Source: Hymenobacter artigasi (lineage in GTDB: Bacteria > Bacteroidota > Bacteroidia > Cytophagales > Hymenobacteraceae). From it: a DNA stretch of 64,000 bases. This document shows, in pieces, positions 32,536 to 41,104 of this stretch. Position 1 is the stretch's first letter, and each line of letters opens with the position of its first letter. Both the position numbers and the translations under genes were made by a program. The DNA is taken from positions 62,001 to 126,000 of the forward strand of contig NZ_JAAVTK010000001.1 of the NCBI RefSeq assembly GCF_012275535.1. Direction: 5' to 3'. Under the pieces are notes generated by a model that had not been told where the DNA came from, made no database searches, and saw only the letters and a program-made list of their open reading frames with translations.

Positions 32536-32652
32536 TAATTATGAATTAAAAATTATGAATTATGAATTAAAAATATTGACTAATAATTGACAAACATGCA
32601 GTTAAGCACAATTTCATCAATTCATAACTCATAATTCTTAATTCATAATTCA
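32536..32652. repeat. AT-rich long-armed inverted repeat (ATTATGAATTAAAAATT family, copy 1)
   Basis: The left arm (GTAATTATGAATTAAAAATT continuing to 32573) pairs with the right arm ending TTCTTAATTCATAATTCAC. It fills the whole gap between the prmA start (32529) and the stop codon of the next gene (32654-32656). It is almost pure A/T inside a GC-rich genome. A relative is at 45751-45858. Confidence 0.88.
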
Positions 32653-32653
32653 C

Positions 32654-33004
32654 CTAATTGGTCTTGCAGCCGGCGAAGGAGCGCACGGTGGTGTAGTGAA
32701 TGCTGAAATCGGCGCGGCTGCGGTCCGTGACCACCAGCAGCACATAGTCGGCAAAGTCGCGGGCGGGGGCTTCGGCCCACAGGCCGGGCTTATCGGCAAA
32801 CAGCTTGTTGTTCTCCTTGAAAATCAGCACATCGGCAAAGGCTTCTTCGGGCTCTACGTACACCGTGCCGTAGCAGTAGCTGCGCCGGCCGGGGTCGGTT
32901 TCGAGGTACACCGAGCCGAAGATTTTGCACGGCTCCAGCGGGCCGGCGGCCGGGGTTTTGGCGGGCAGCAGGGCCAGCAGAAGCGTAAGGATGAAGGAGA
33001 GCAT
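32654..33004 (-). CDS. Small exported protein, resembles DUF6150
   Basis: 116 residues with a signal peptide (FILTLLLALLPAKTPAAG). The mature part begins CKIFGSVYLETDPGRRSYC and has EEAFADVLIFKENNKLFADK, with three Cys (C26, C44 and C113 by my count) that could pair in the periplasm. It resembles small Bacteroidota proteins of the DUF6150 type; no function is known. It lies between two inverted repeats that abut its start and stop codons, in a minus-strand run with tpiA upstream and prmA downstream. Confidence 0.65.
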   Translation of the reverse strand: MLSFILTLLLALLPAKTPAAGPLEPCKIFGSVYLETDPGRRSYCYGTVYVEPEEAFADVLIFKENNKLFADKPGLWAEAPARDFADYVLLVVTDRSRADFSIHYTTVRSFAGCKTN

Positions 33005-33008
33005 ATCG

Positions 33009-33107
33009 TTGTGAGGTAAGCTTTAGCTTGCCGTTTACCGGAAGCTGTTGCGCGAGCAGTTCGTTCACCAATTATCAGGCCACGACAAGCTAAAGCTTAC
33101 CTCACAA
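33009..33107. repeat. Long-armed inverted repeat, AAGCTTTAGCTTG family
   Basis: Perfect 22-base arms, TTGTGAGGTAAGCTTTAGCT plus TG and their reverse complement. The right arm ends at 33107, immediately before the tpiA stop codon (33108-33110); the left arm begins five bases from the next gene's ATG. A lone arm (AAGCTTTAGCTTGTG) is at 38387-38402. Confidence 0.9.
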
Positions 33108-33872
33108 TTAAAACGACTGGATAATCGTGGTGAAGTCGGCCGCTTTCAGGGCCGCGCCGCCGATGAGGCCACCGTCCACGTCGGGCTGCGAGAACAGCTC
33201 CTTGGCGTTCTGGGCATTGGCCGAGCCACCGTAGAGAATGGTAGTATCAAGGGCGGCCTGGGCATCGTAGGCGCGGGCAATCTGCTCGCGGATGAAGGCG
33301 TGTACTTCCTGCGCCTGGGCGCTGGTAGCGGTGCGGCCCGTGCCAATGGCCCAGATGGGCTCGTAGGCAATCACCACCTGCGCAAACTCCTCGTTGCTGA
33401 GGTGGAATAGGCCGTCGGTAAGCTGCTTGCCGATGTATTTAAACGTTTCGTCGGCCTCGCGGGTGTCCAGCGACTCGCCCACGCAGAAGATGGGCTTGAG
33501 GCCGGCGGCCAGGGCCGCTTTCAGCTTCTGGCCCAGCAGCTCGTCATCCTCGCGGAAGTACTGGCGGCGCTCCGAGTGGCCCAGAATCACGTATTCGCAG
33601 CCCACCGAGGCCAGCATTTTGGCCGAAACTTCGCCGGTGAAGGCGCCGCTTTCTTTCTGGTGGCAGTTCTGGGCCCCGAGGTGGAAATTGGAGGCCGGCG
33701 GTAGCTGCTGGCCCACGGCGTGTAGGAACGGGAACGGCGGGCAAATCACGACGGTGGGCGCGGAAGCCGCGCCCGCTTCGCCAGCCAGGCTGGTGATTTC
33801 GCCTACCAGGGCCAGGGCCTCGGGGTAGGTCAGGTTCATTTTCCAGTTGCCGGCAACAAGTTTTTGGCGCAT
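33108..33872 (-). CDS. tpiA: Triosephosphate isomerase
   Basis: 254 residues, a complete TIM barrel interconverting dihydroxyacetone phosphate and glyceraldehyde 3-phosphate in glycolysis. Active-site landmarks are AGNWKMN (Lys), GHSERRQYF (His), AYEPIWAIGTGRTAT (Glu and loop 6) and YGGSANAQN plus GGAALKAADF for phosphate. The length is normal and the ATG is at 33870-33872. Nothing is unusual except the inverted repeat directly abutting the stop codon. Confidence 0.97.
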   Translation of the reverse strand: MRQKLVAGNWKMNLTYPEALALVGEITSLAGEAGAASAPTVVICPPFPFLHAVGQQLPPASNFHLGAQNCHQKESGAFTGEVSAKMLASVGCEYVILGHSERRQYFREDDELLGQKLKAALAAGLKPIFCVGESLDTREADETFKYIGKQLTDGLFHLSNEEFAQVVIAYEPIWAIGTGRTATSAQAQEVHAFIREQIARAYDAQAALDTTILYGGSANAQNAKELFSQPDVDGGLIGGAALKAADFTTIIQSF

Positions 33873-33945
33873 AATCGAGCGGGTCAGGTAAGAAGGTTGG
33901 GACTACCTGCAAAGCTACGCTGCGTACCCGCGCCGCACCTCGCGG

Positions 33946-34824
33946 CTACTCGGAGGCGCGCATGTTGCGGGCGGCAATCTCGGCTTCGGCGGCGGCGGCG
34001 GCTTCGTCGCGCAGCTGCCAGGGCGTTTTGCGGCCGCCCAGCCGCGAGAGCACCACACCCGCAATGGCCACCAGGGTAGCGCCAATCAGGGCGGCCCAGC
34101 CCAGCTCGGGCACTTCGCGCAGCCGCACCACCCACACGGCCACCAGCGCCCAGGCCACCACCAGCGGAAACACCATGTCGCGGAATACCCGGCTCATAAT
34201 GAGCCCCAGCGCAACTACTACAAAAATAAGCCCCAGCGTGAGGGTTATCGATGCGCCTTCGGCTGTTTGCCAGCCCAACTGCTGCAGCCCGATGGTGATG
34301 TTGATAACCGACGCCACCGAAATCCAGCCCAGGTACAGCGACAGCGGTACGCCCGCCAGCACCGGGGCCGCATCGGCAAAAATGCGCCGCCGGGCCCGTC
34401 CGTAGGCCACCACCAAGCAACCAAGAATGAGCAGCATCACGCCCACACTGGGTAAAATCAGCTCATAGGCAAACAGGACCACCCAAGCCCCGGTGGCAAT
34501 ACTGGCCAGCGTGAGCGGCTTAGCCAAGGCATCGGGCAGCGATATGCGCCGTTGCGCCGGCAGCAGCTGCCAAACCGCATAAATGGTCAGGGCCAGAAAA
34601 ATCAGGCCCCAGATGCTGAACGCATAGCCCGCCGGCGTGAGCAGCGTGGGGTACTTGGCCGAAACCGCGCCCATCGTTTGCCCGGCGAAGGGGCGGGTAT
34701 TAGAATAATAGTTGAGGGCAATATTGCCGATGATGGCCAGCGCCGCCAGCCACCGCCAGAGCCGGCCCGTGCCCGACCGATTAGCGGCAGCGTAGTGGTC
34801 CGGAGGCGTTGTAGCGGTGGGCAT
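33946..34824 (-). CDS. Multi-pass membrane protein, tryptophan-rich sensory protein-like
   Basis: 292 residues with nine or ten hydrophobic segments and a charged C-terminal tail (AAAAAEAEIAARNMRASE). The segment TLLTPAGYAFSIWGLIFLAL, followed by WQLLP, is typical of Bacteroidota proteins annotated as tryptophan-rich sensory or TspO-like proteins. It is about twice the size of TspO (about 160), so it is at most a distant relative. The ATG at 34822-34824 is used; a GTG two codons upstream is possible. It is transcribed away from uvrA as a single gene. The gap 34825-35000 holds nothing I can identify. Confidence 0.6.
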   Translation of the reverse strand: MPTATTPPDHYAAANRSGTGRLWRWLAALAIIGNIALNYYSNTRPFAGQTMGAVSAKYPTLLTPAGYAFSIWGLIFLALTIYAVWQLLPAQRRISLPDALAKPLTLASIATGAWVVLFAYELILPSVGVMLLILGCLVVAYGRARRRIFADAAPVLAGVPLSLYLGWISVASVINITIGLQQLGWQTAEGASITLTLGLIFVVVALGLIMSRVFRDMVFPLVVAWALVAVWVVRLREVPELGWAALIGATLVAIAGVVLSRLGGRKTPWQLRDEAAAAAEAEIAARNMRASE

Positions 34825-35000
34825 AGTCACGGGTGTGGGTGTGAGGGGGGGCGGCGAACTTACGTATTAATCTTTATGGATGGTTCTGCGTTTTTTAGCC
34901 CGTCCTGATTTAGGCTTCGCGTTCCGCATCCACTGCTCTACAGGCCAACGCCTTGGCCGGTATTAGGCTCACCAAACTGCCCTGGCGGACCTTGGCTGTA

Positions 35001-35399
35001 TCAGGCCGCAAAGTATTGTTCAATTAAATCATCGGTCAATTCCCGTTTCAGCGTTTGCCCGTTGCGGGCTGGCGGGAATGCATTCCGGCAAAAGCCCGCC
35101 ATGCGTTGAAAGTCATACAGCGCATGGCAGTAACCATTGATGAGCAGTGCCGCGGCCGTGCCGGCTACGTCCCAAAATACCTGTACCGTCACCGGCACCT
35201 GCCGGTCGGCCACGTTGGCCACATCATAAATATGCAGGGCATCAAGCAGCTCCATGGTGGTGCCCGGGCGTACGGCATACAGGTACCCCGTCGTGCCATC
35301 GTCCTCAAACACCACGCCTATCGTGCCGGCCGCCGACGTGCTCTCGATAATAGTATCGGGCGTCCCAACCGTAATTTTTGCTTCGACACCGAGCTGCAT
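35001..35399 (-). CDS. Small cytoplasmic protein, resembles DUF2251
   Basis: 132 residues, no signal or membrane segment. The compact sequence VVFEDDGTTGYLYAVRPGTT, followed by LLDALHIYDVANV and a C-terminal RELTDDLIEQYFAA, resembles the DUF2251 family of unknown function. The start ATG at 35397-35399 lies only 11 nt after the uvrA stop, so it is probably translated from the uvrA transcript. A longer frame overlaps uvrA and has no family support. Confidence 0.65.
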   Translation of the reverse strand: MQLGVEAKITVGTPDTIIESTSAAGTIGVVFEDDGTTGYLYAVRPGTTMELLDALHIYDVANVADRQVPVTVQVFWDVAGTAAALLINGYCHALYDFQRMAGFCRNAFPPARNGQTLKRELTDDLIEQYFAA

Positions 35400-35410
35400 A
35401 ATGGCTGAGC

Positions 35411-38347
35411 TTAGGAAACCTTCTCGGCCAGGAAGCGGGCCGTGTGGTTGGAGTCTTTCAGCTTCACCATGTCCTCCGGCGTGCCTTCGAACAGCAGGTG
35501 GCCGCCGTTGAGGCCACCTTCGGGGCCGAGGTCGATAATCCAGTCGGCGCACTTGATGATGTCGACGTTGTGCTCGATGATGAGCACGGAATTGCCCTGC
35601 TCGATGAGCGCATTCAGCGCGCCCAGCAGCTTGGCAATGTCGTGGAAGTGCAGGCCGGTGCTGGGCTCGTCGAAGATGAACAGAATTTTATCCTGCTGCA
35701 GCGTAGCGCCTTTGGTGAGGAAGCTGGCCAGCTTCACGCGCTGGGCCTCGCCGCCGCTCAGCGTGTTGGCCGACTGCCCGAGGCGGATGTAGCCCAGGCC
35801 CACATCTTCGAGCGGCCGAAGGCGGTCGGCCACTTTGGGCTGGGGCTGGAAGAACTGCACGGCATCGGTCACCGTCATTTCCAGCACCTCGTAGATGTTC
35901 TTGTCCTGGAATTTGATTTCCAGAATGTCCTGCTTGAACTTGTGGCCACCGCAGCCCTCGCAGGTCAGGTAGATGTCGGCCATAAACTGCATCTCGATTT
36001 TCACCTGGCCTTCGCCCTGGCATACTTCGCAGCGCCCGCCGTCCACGTTAAACGAGAAGTGCGATGGCTTCAGCCCCCGTGCCTTGGCCAGCGGCTGCTC
36101 CGAAAACAGCGTCCGGATGGCGTCATAGGCCTTCACATACGTCACCGGGTTCGAGCGCGACGACTTGCCGATGGGGTTCTGGTCCACGAACTCGACGTGC
36201 GACACCTGCCCGTTCACGCCGGTAAGGCGGTCGAACTTGCCGGTGCTTTCGCCCGCGCCGCCGCCCAGCATCTTCATCAAGGCCGGGGCCAGAATGCGCT
36301 TGATGAGCGTGGATTTGCCCGAGCCCGATACACCGGTTACCACCGTCATCACGCCCAGCGGCAGCTTCACGCTCACGTTCTTGAGGTTGTTTTCGCGGGC
36401 GCCGGTCAGCTCCAGGGCGTTGCGCCAGGGGCGGCGGCTTTTGGGCACAGCCACCTCCATTTTACCGCTCAGGTAAAGGCCGGTGTAGGTTTCAGTGTCC
36501 TGCAGCAGCTCGGCCATGGTGCCCTGAAACATCAGGTTGCCACCGCCGCTGCCGGCCTCGGGGCCGATGTCAATAATCTGGTCGGCGGCCTCCATCATCT
36601 TCTCCTCGTGCTCCACCACCACCACGGTGTTGCCCAGCTGCTGCAGCGAGCGCAGCACGCCAATCAGCTGCTCGGCATCCTTTGGGTGCAGGCCGATACT
36701 GGGCTCATCCAACACGTACATGGAGCCCACCAGCGCCGAGCCCAGCGACGTAGCCAGCGAAATGCGCTGGCTCTCGCCGCCGCTGAGCGTATTGCTCAAA
36801 CGGTTCAAAGTCAGATACCCCAGGCCCACGCGGTTGAGGTAGCCGAGGCGGTTGGTGATTTCCGTTACGAGGCGTTCGGCCACTTTGGCGTCGTGCTCGC
36901 TCAGGCTCATGTTCTGGAAGAACGTCAGCGCGTCGGAGATGGGCAGCAGCACGATATCGGCAATGCTGCGGCCGTCGATGCGCACGTACTGCGCATCCTT
37001 GCGCAGACGGGTGCCGCGGCAGTCGGGGCAGGTGGTGCGGCCCCGGTAGCGGCTTTGCAGCACGCGGTACTGGATTTTGTGGGTCTGCTCGCTCACCCAC
37101 TTAAAGTACTTGTCCAGGCCGTCGAAGTGCTTATTGCCGGTCCAGAGCAGGCGCTGCTCGGCCTGGCTGAGGTCGTTATAAGGCCGGTGAATGGGAAAAT
37201 CGAAGCGGATGCCGTTTTTAAGCAGCGGCTTCAGCCACTCGCCCTGCTTTTCGGTGCGCCAGGGGGCAATCGCGCCTTCGTACACGGTCAGGCTCTTGTC
37301 CGGAATCACCAAATCCTCGTCAATCCCCAGCACCGAGCCGAAGCCCTCGCAGGTCTGGCACGCGCCGTAGGGGTTGTTGAAGGAGAAGAAGTTGACGCTG
37401 GGCTCCTCGAAGGTGACGCCGTCGAGCTCGAATTTGTCGGAGAAGGTGCGGGTTTCGGCGCCTGGTGCCTGGTGCTTGGTGCTTGGTGGCTGGCTTTCCG
37501 AGGCAATTACTAATTGAACAACGCAGGTACCGTGGCCCTCGAAAAACGCAGTTTGCACCGAATCCGACAGACGGAAGAGCAGGTCCTCGTCATCGGGGCG
37601 CAGCACGGCGCGGTCCACCATGATATAGACGTCGCCCTTCACCTCGGGCTGGTCCTCCCCCACCAGGTCCTCGATTTGCGAAGTCACGCCGTCCACCACC
37701 ACGCGGCTGTAGCCTTTTTGCAGCAGCAAATCCAGCTCCTTGCTCATGGGGCGGGTTTTGTCGGGGCGGTGCAGCGGGGCCAGAATCATGGCCCGGGTGC
37801 CCTCTGGCTGCGTAGCCAGAAAGTCCACCACATCGGCCACATTATCCTTGCGCACCTGCTCGCCGCTCACCGGCGAAAACGTGCGGCCCACCCGCGCAAA
37901 CAGCAGCTTGAGGTAGTCGTAAATCTCAGTACTGGTGCCCACCGTCGAGCGGTTGTTCTTGATGCTGACCTTCTGCTCGATGGCAATGGCCGGCGAAATG
38001 CCCCGGATGTAGTCCACATCGGGCTTGTCCATGCGGCCCAGAAACTGGCGGGCGTAGCTGCTCAGGCTCTCCACGTACATGCGTTGGCCTTCAGCATACA
38101 GCGTATCGAAGGCGAGGCTGGATTTGCCCGAGCCCGAGAGGCCCGTGACAACGATGAACTGGTTGCGCGGCAGGGCCACGCTGAGGTTTTTGAGGTTGTG
38201 AACCCGGGCGTTTTTGATGAGGATAAATTCGCGGGGGTCGAGATTATCAATGGCGTTGTCGGCGGGGGCCGACACCTGCAAAGCGTCTTTTTTGGGCATA
38301 AACAAACTAACAGCGGAGGGGGGCCGGAAGGTTTCGGCCATGGGCAT
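35411..38347 (-). CDS. uvrA: Excinuclease ABC subunit A
   Basis: About 978 residues (or 962 if the ATG at 38297-38299, giving MPKKDALQ, is used; both are plausible). It is the damage-recognition ATPase of nucleotide excision repair. It has two ABC ATPase modules: Walker A GLSGSGKSSLAFDTLYAEG and GVSGSGKSTLIKR, signatures LSGGESQRISLA and LSGGEAQRVKLA. It also has zinc-binding CPDC..., CQTCEGFG and CEVCQGEG/CEGCGG motifs and the UvrB-binding region. An unusual low-complexity in-frame insertion (SESQPPSTKHQAPGAE), encoded by GGTGCTT-type heptamers at 37461-37495, lies before the first zinc motif. Confidence 0.96.
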   Translation of the reverse strand: MPMAETFRPPSAVSLFMPKKDALQVSAPADNAIDNLDPREFILIKNARVHNLKNLSVALPRNQFIVVTGLSGSGKSSLAFDTLYAEGQRMYVESLSSYARQFLGRMDKPDVDYIRGISPAIAIEQKVSIKNNRSTVGTSTEIYDYLKLLFARVGRTFSPVSGEQVRKDNVADVVDFLATQPEGTRAMILAPLHRPDKTRPMSKELDLLLQKGYSRVVVDGVTSQIEDLVGEDQPEVKGDVYIMVDRAVLRPDDEDLLFRLSDSVQTAFFEGHGTCVVQLVIASESQPPSTKHQAPGAETRTFSDKFELDGVTFEEPSVNFFSFNNPYGACQTCEGFGSVLGIDEDLVIPDKSLTVYEGAIAPWRTEKQGEWLKPLLKNGIRFDFPIHRPYNDLSQAEQRLLWTGNKHFDGLDKYFKWVSEQTHKIQYRVLQSRYRGRTTCPDCRGTRLRKDAQYVRIDGRSIADIVLLPISDALTFFQNMSLSEHDAKVAERLVTEITNRLGYLNRVGLGYLTLNRLSNTLSGGESQRISLATSLGSALVGSMYVLDEPSIGLHPKDAEQLIGVLRSLQQLGNTVVVVEHEEKMMEAADQIIDIGPEAGSGGGNLMFQGTMAELLQDTETYTGLYLSGKMEVAVPKSRRPWRNALELTGARENNLKNVSVKLPLGVMTVVTGVSGSGKSTLIKRILAPALMKMLGGGAGESTGKFDRLTGVNGQVSHVEFVDQNPIGKSSRSNPVTYVKAYDAIRTLFSEQPLAKARGLKPSHFSFNVDGGRCEVCQGEGQVKIEMQFMADIYLTCEGCGGHKFKQDILEIKFQDKNIYEVLEMTVTDAVQFFQPQPKVADRLRPLEDVGLGYIRLGQSANTLSGGEAQRVKLASFLTKGATLQQDKILFIFDEPSTGLHFHDIAKLLGALNALIEQGNSVLIIEHNVDIIKCADWIIDLGPEGGLNGGHLLFEGTPEDMVKLKDSNHTARFLAEKVS
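37461..37495. repeat. In-frame GGTGCYT heptamer tract inside uvrA
   Basis: Four tandem near-copies of a seven-base unit (CTGGTGC, CTGGTGC, TTGGTGC, TTGGTGG). On the coding strand they give a PSTKHQAP-type peptide. It is 7-periodic, so gain or loss of single units would shift the frame. Confidence 0.7.
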
Positions 38348-38440
38348 TTGCTGCGGGTGCGAAGGTACGGCCGGGGCGGAGTGGCATAAGCTTTAGCTTG
38401 TGCGTGCCTAACATTGCAATCCATTTCGACCCGACTATTA

Positions 38441-39433
38441 ATGTCTCCCTACAGTCCGATTGCTGCCATCTACCAGGTTTTGCAGCACGTACAAGCCACT
38501 GCGCAAACCAACGCCAGCATCTTTCGCAAAAACGAAGCTGCTACCCGAGCCGCGCTCATCGACCCCGTACTGCGGGCATTGGGTTGGGACACAGCCAATG
38601 TGCAGATGGTAGAGCCCGAGAAAACCCTCAGTAACGAGTTGCGAATCGACTACTTACTGAGCGACCCTACCGGAAAGCCCTGGGTAGTTGTCGAAGCCAA
38701 ATGCCTCGATAGCAGCCTCGACAAATACGGCTATGTAGGCAAAATCCTGGGATATGCCCTGACGCTGAATGTTCAAACCGTTTGCATTACCGATGGCATT
38801 ACTTGGCATCTGCACACGCATTTGCAACAGGGCAAGTCTGAACCCGTCGTATTCTCACTATCAGAAGATGACTTGCTGCCGGCAGCTAATGAGCTTATTC
38901 GCTGGCTCGATGCCGCTCAAAGTGGCCACGAGATTTCAATACCGCAGCCTGCGAAAGCTGCGGCGCTGACCAGCCATGCACCAGTCACCACTCCAAGTAA
39001 GATTGCCAAGCCAGCAGCCAAGCCGCTTCAGAAACCGAAGAAGCTAAAATCTGAAGCGGCTGATTTTATAGAAGTGAGCCGGTTGAAGTCGCTGGATTTA
39101 CCTGCTGGCCAGAAGCCCAGGCTGTTGCGGCTGCCGAATGGCAACGTCAAGCCCATTACTACCTGGAAAGCTATTTTACTGGAAGTCTGCGGGCTTGTAC
39201 TGAAAACCAATCCGAATTTATCAATACCTTTTCCCGATAAGGCAGGAAAGAAGTCGTTCCTTTTCTCCGCCAAAAAACCTGCTTCAGGTTCAAGCACCTT
39301 GGTTACTTATCAGAATCAGCCGGTATTCATCTATACCAATTACAGCGCGGCCGCTTGCATTGCCAATGCGCTTTACGCCTTGCAACAGCTGCCTTCCGAC
39401 CAAAACACGACTACGCTCGCCGTGAGTTTCTAA
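38441..39433 (+). CDS. Orphan type I restriction HsdR N-terminal-like nuclease
   Basis: 330 residues. Residues about 20-140 look like the PD-(D/E)XK domain of HsdR: TRAALIDPVLRALGWD, LRIDYLLSD (D), WVVVEAK (E-x-K), then KILGYALTLNVQTVCITDG. A basic, Pro/Ala-rich linker (about 165-210) joins a C-terminal domain (TWKAILLEVCGLVL..., FIYTNYSAAACIANAL) I do not recognise. There is no helicase motor, HsdM or HsdS in the window, so it is not a complete type I system. Composition is less GC-rich than its neighbours (line 38701-38760 is 30/60), suggesting transfer. The ATG at 38441 is used since the upstream start adds non-conserved residues. It is divergent from uvrA. Confidence 0.75.
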   Translation: MSPYSPIAAIYQVLQHVQATAQTNASIFRKNEAATRAALIDPVLRALGWDTANVQMVEPEKTLSNELRIDYLLSDPTGKPWVVVEAKCLDSSLDKYGYVGKILGYALTLNVQTVCITDGITWHLHTHLQQGKSEPVVFSLSEDDLLPAANELIRWLDAAQSGHEISIPQPAKAAALTSHAPVTTPSKIAKPAAKPLQKPKKLKSEAADFIEVSRLKSLDLPAGQKPRLLRLPNGNVKPITTWKAILLEVCGLVLKTNPNLSIPFPDKAGKKSFLFSAKKPASGSSTLVTYQNQPVFIYTNYSAAACIANALYALQQLPSDQNTTTLAVSF

Positions 39434-39529
39434 CCACGATAAGTAGCACACCCAAATTTTTTGTTTGCATCATTTAGAAGTTTGTCTAATTATCTTCGTA
39501 CAATTGCAGCATCATTCACCTCCACGCCA

Positions 39530-40924
39530 ATGAACCTGCTGAATCGCGCCCTCTTAACCACCGCCGCCGCGCTGCTGAGTTTCGCTAGCGCCCACGCCCA
39601 AACGGCTCTACCCAGCCTCACCGGCGACTGGTCGGGCACGCTCGGGCCGCTCGAATTCACCGCGCACCTCGCCGACCCGGCCGGGGGGCCGCGCACGGCC
39701 ACGCTGGATATTCCGGCCCAGAGTGCCAACGGCCTGGTGATGCAGTTCACGGCGCCCACCGACAGCGTGTACCTGCGCCTGCGCCAGCCCGTGGCCGCGC
39801 AGTTTGCCGGCCGCCGCTCGGCCGATGGGCAGCAGCTAACCGGCGAGTGGCAGCAGGGTCTGCGCTCATTTCCGCTCACGTTCAGCCGGGCGGGCGGCAC
39901 CAAAGCCGCCGGCCCCAACCGGCCCCAGACGCCGCAGCCGCCCTTTCCCTACCAATCGGCCGAGGTGACGTTTAAGAATGAAAAGGCCGGCATTACCCTG
40001 GCCGGCACCTACACCGTGCCCGCCGACATGGGCCCGTTTCCGGCGGTGGTGCTGCTCACCGGTTCGGGGCCGGAAGACCGCAACGAAACCATCCTCGGCC
40101 ACCAGCCCTTCGCCGTGCTGGCCGACTACCTCACCCGCCACGGCATCGCCGTGCTGCGCTTCGATGACCGGGGCGTGGGCCAGAGCGGCGGCACCCAGAA
40201 AGGCATGACCAGTGCCGACTACACCACCGATGCTCAGGCCGCCCTGGCCTGGCTGCGGGCCCAGCCGGGCATCCGCAAAAACCAGGTGGGGCTGCTGGGG
40301 CACAGCGAGGGCGGCACGGCGGCCATTGGGGCGGCCGGGCAGCCGGCCGGCCCCGATTTCCTGGTGCTGCTGGCCGCGCCGGGCGTGGCCGGCGATGAGC
40401 TGATTGTACAGCAGTCGCTGGCCCTGGTCGGCCTGAATACCTCGGACCCGGCCCAGCTGGCGGCCATCGAAAAGCAGCAGCGCAGCATGACCCGGATTAT
40501 CCAGAAAACCCCCGACGATGCCCAGGCCCACACCCAGCTCATGGCGCTGTACAACCCCACCAACGACCCCAATACGGCGGCGGCCATGGAGGCGCAATAC
40601 GCCGTGATGGTATCGCCCTTCTACCGCCACCTGCTGGCCGACCGCCCCGCCCAGACCCTGGCCAAAGTGCATTGCCCGGTGCTGGCCCTCGGCGGGAGCA
40701 AGGACCGGCAGGTGCCCGCCGCCCTGAACCTGGCCGCCACCGCCGCCGGCCTGAAAGCCGCCGGCAACCGCGACGTAACCACCAAAGAATTGCCGGGCCT
40801 CAACCACCTGTTTCAAACCGCTGCAACCGGTTCCCCGGCTGAGTACGCTACCATCGAAGAGACGTTTGCACCGGCCGCGTTGGCCCTGATTGGCGACTGG
40901 ATTGCGCAGCATACCAGGAAATAG
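39530..40924 (+). CDS. Exported alpha/beta hydrolase, active paralogue of a tandem pair
   Basis: 464 residues. A signal peptide (ALLTTAAALLSFASAHAQ) is followed by an N-terminal beta domain of about 110 residues (LTGDWSGTLGPLEFTAHL). Then comes a hydrolase domain with RFDDRGVGQSGG, nucleophile elbow GHSEGG with S259, acid LGGSKDRQVP and base LNHLFQ. It is of the type annotated as serine aminopeptidase/S9-like or dienelactone-like hydrolases of Bacteroidota; substrate unknown. The ATG at 39530 gives the signal peptide. A hairpin (ACGGCCGCT..AGCGGCCGT) follows at 40959-40984. The next gene is its degenerate paralogue. Confidence 0.85.
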   Translation: MNLLNRALLTTAAALLSFASAHAQTALPSLTGDWSGTLGPLEFTAHLADPAGGPRTATLDIPAQSANGLVMQFTAPTDSVYLRLRQPVAAQFAGRRSADGQQLTGEWQQGLRSFPLTFSRAGGTKAAGPNRPQTPQPPFPYQSAEVTFKNEKAGITLAGTYTVPADMGPFPAVVLLTGSGPEDRNETILGHQPFAVLADYLTRHGIAVLRFDDRGVGQSGGTQKGMTSADYTTDAQAALAWLRAQPGIRKNQVGLLGHSEGGTAAIGAAGQPAGPDFLVLLAAPGVAGDELIVQQSLALVGLNTSDPAQLAAIEKQQRSMTRIIQKTPDDAQAHTQLMALYNPTNDPNTAAAMEAQYAVMVSPFYRHLLADRPAQTLAKVHCPVLALGGSKDRQVPAALNLAATAAGLKAAGNRDVTTKELPGLNHLFQTAATGSPAEYATIEETFAPAALALIGDWIAQHTRK

Positions 40925-40958
40925 CCTCCTTATCTATTCCTACTGCCTTGCTTACCCA

Positions 40959-40984
40959 ACGGCCGCTTCACAAGAGCGGCCGTT
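40959..40984. terminator. Hairpin between the tandem hydrolase genes
   Basis: AACGGCCGCT, loop TCACAAG, AGCGGCCGTT; the stem is perfect but only TTGG follows, so it is a weak intrinsic terminator or an RNA-stabilising hairpin. Confidence 0.5.
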
Positions 40985-41021
40985 GGCATTATCCGCCGGG
41001 CCATTAAACAAAAAACAGCAA

Positions 41022-41051
41022 TTGTGATAAAAAACATTTGTTGTACTTTTC
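41022..41051 (+). promoter_or_regulatory. Bacteroidota-type promoter before the second hydrolase
   Basis: TTG at 41022-41024, 19 nt, TACTTTTC at 41044-41051 (one mismatch from TAnnTTTG). It shows that the second paralogue can be expressed separately from the first. Confidence 0.6.
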
Positions 41052-41104
41052 AGCCTTGATTTGTCTTGAAACTACTTTATCTACCCTTTTTATATCCTGA
41101 TTCC

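Noticed and set aside
38441..39433. Complete type I restriction system
   Set aside because: No HsdR motor, HsdM or HsdS is present; neighbours are uvrA and hydrolases.
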